In this document: one piece after another, positions 6,101 to 6,204 of the stretch
How the letters are laid out: each line of letters opens with the position of its first letter
How positions within the stretch are numbered: the stretch's first letter is position 1
DNA from: an uncultured Candidatus Saccharibacteria bacterium
GTDB taxonomy: Bacteria; Patescibacteriota; Saccharimonadia; Saccharimonadales; Saccharimonadaceae
Direction of reading: 5' to 3'
Assembly: GCA_938049075.1 (NCBI GenBank)
Contig: CALICZ010000075.1
Span: 1-6,204 of the forward strand
DNA: 6,204 bases
Notes under the pieces: generated by a model
Told to the model about the DNA's origin: nothing
What the model saw: only the letters and a program-made list of their open reading frames with translations
Databases searched by the model: none
Made by a program: the position numbers and the translations under genes

Positions 6101-6204
6101 AGATGGAGGTTTGGGCGCTCGAAGCTTACGGTGCCGCGACTACTCTACAGGAGATGCTGACAATTAAATCAGACGACGTGTATGGCCGCGCCAAAGCCTA
6201 CGAG
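3145..6204 (+). CDS. rpoB: DNA-directed RNA polymerase subunit beta (3' end outside window)
   Basis: This is the beta subunit, which with beta' forms the catalytic core of RNA polymerase. The frame is open for 1020 codons to the right edge and stops in the clamp-proximal conserved end (DDVYGRAKAYE). By comparison with relatives only some tens of residues, up to about a hundred, are missing. Landmarks in order: NGTERVVVSQLIRSAG (128-143); rifampicin-pocket region SSQLSQLLDEVNPLSE to HKRRLSSMGPGG (384-413); ETPEGANIGL (438-447); GYNMDDA (677-683); flap with its tip around 803-813; GDKVAGRHGNKGV (831-843) with lysines 833 and 841 matching E. coli K1065 and K1073; HARSTGPY with His958 matching H1237; and GEMEVWALEAYGAA. 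The proteobacterial insertions are absent. Non-consensus residues include Asp681 where E. coli has Glu813, and Asn979 and Leu984 in GGKAQ-GGQR-GEMEVW. The codons avoid TTA, CTA and TCA, typical of a highly expressed gene. Confidence 0.97.
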   Translation, partial: MPTPTTATAAPSRVFFTSNDTALAVPDLLAHQEESWKDFVETGLSEIFAELNPIEDYTGQKLELRFKDYAFGEPKHTEQFAKENNLTFDAPLQATVELINKTTGEVKEQSIYMGDYPWMTERATFIINGTERVVVSQLIRSAGVLFSADRVAGRNLYGAKMIPGRGAWLEFETSPSGAIYVKIDRRRKIAATTLLRALGMSKVSAIREAFADIDTGEVKYIEATLEKDPAHGINEALIEVYRRLRPGDLATVENARQMIERMFFDFKRFDYSRVGRYKINQRLGVDVPNTAEYRTLQMSDLIGVLREIIRLNNTQEPADDIDSLSNRRVKLVGELVARQFRVGMLRMQRNAMDRMSMSDLETVTPSQLINARPVVAAVREFFASSQLSQLLDEVNPLSELSHKRRLSSMGPGGLSRERAGFEVRDAHPTHYGRICSVETPEGANIGLVLNLATYARINEYGFIETPYLKVVDGRVTDEIVYLDASQEVTEVIADAGARLNEDGTFVRDRVSARKFLQPGQVDTSEVTFMDAAHKQILGSTASLVPFIEKNRIDRSLTGSNMQRQAVPLLQPESPTVGTGIEHEVARNSSQLVTAEADGEVIRADGEAVEVRYADGVKRYDLIHFAKSNDDRCINQKVRVSRGQTVAKGDTLIEGASIADGELALGKDLLVAFMPWGGYNMDDAVILSRRLVEDDTLTSINIKDYTVEVRETKLGPEIVTRDIPNVSEDSLRHLDESGIVQIGSEVKAGDVLVGKITPKGEQELSSEERLLRAIFGEKAKDVRDTSQRMNNAGGGKVVGVKVFSRENGHELKTGVLMQIQIFVAQLRKIGVGDKVAGRHGNKGVCARVMAVEDMPYLADGTPVDVILNPLGVPSRMNLGQLFETHLGMAARALGYKVATPPFNGVPADTIKDELEKAGIARDGKSQLYDGLSGEPFEERTTVGVMHMIKLHHMVSDKIHARSTGPYTMVTQQPLGGKAQNGGQRLGEMEVWALEAYGAATTLQEMLTIKSDDVYGRAKAYE

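Overview
The window carries a chromosomal housekeeping block on the + strand: the 3' tip of an unidentified gene, tig (trigger factor), clpP (ATP-dependent protease subunit), a small unrecognised membrane protein, and rpoB (RNA polymerase beta), which runs off the right edge after 1020 codons. There is no sign of a mobile element, CRISPR array, tRNA or rRNA. The standard code fits, with TAG and TAA stops and no in-frame TGA. The compact RpoB without the large proteobacterial insertions, the standalone rpoB with no rplJ/rplL directly upstream, the tig-clpP pair without clpX, and several genes lacking a Shine-Dalgarno site suggest a streamlined bacterium. A Candidatus Saccharibacteria (TM7)/Patescibacteria member is my best guess, but this is inference from gene style, not a database match.

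Layout: 1-64 end of an upstream gene with an acidic tail; 65-216 non-coding, with the tig promoter; 217-1506 tig; 1507-1582 a dense control region with a perfect CIRCE operator wrapped around the -35 box of clpP; 1583-2203 clpP; 2204-2226 a short gap with an extended -10; 2227-2835 a signal-anchor membrane protein with four extracytoplasmic cysteines; 2836-3144 a 309-nt region with the rpoB promoter and a leader of about 170 nt; 3145-6204 rpoB, open at the right edge.

The main point of interest is the control architecture. Consensus-like promoters sit so close to the start codons of tig, clpP and the membrane protein that these mRNAs are predicted to be leaderless or nearly so, and none has a Shine-Dalgarno motif. 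rpoB is the opposite: an almost identical promoter (TTGACG / TACAAT), a long leader with several possible pairings and tiny ORFs, and a good GAGGAG ribosome-binding site. clpP additionally appears to be under direct HrcA control through a perfect CIRCE, which links protein quality control (trigger factor folding, Clp proteolysis) to a heat-shock repressor. No unmistakably new multi-gene system is visible; the unusual material is regulatory, plus one orphan membrane protein and a few non-consensus residues in RpoB.
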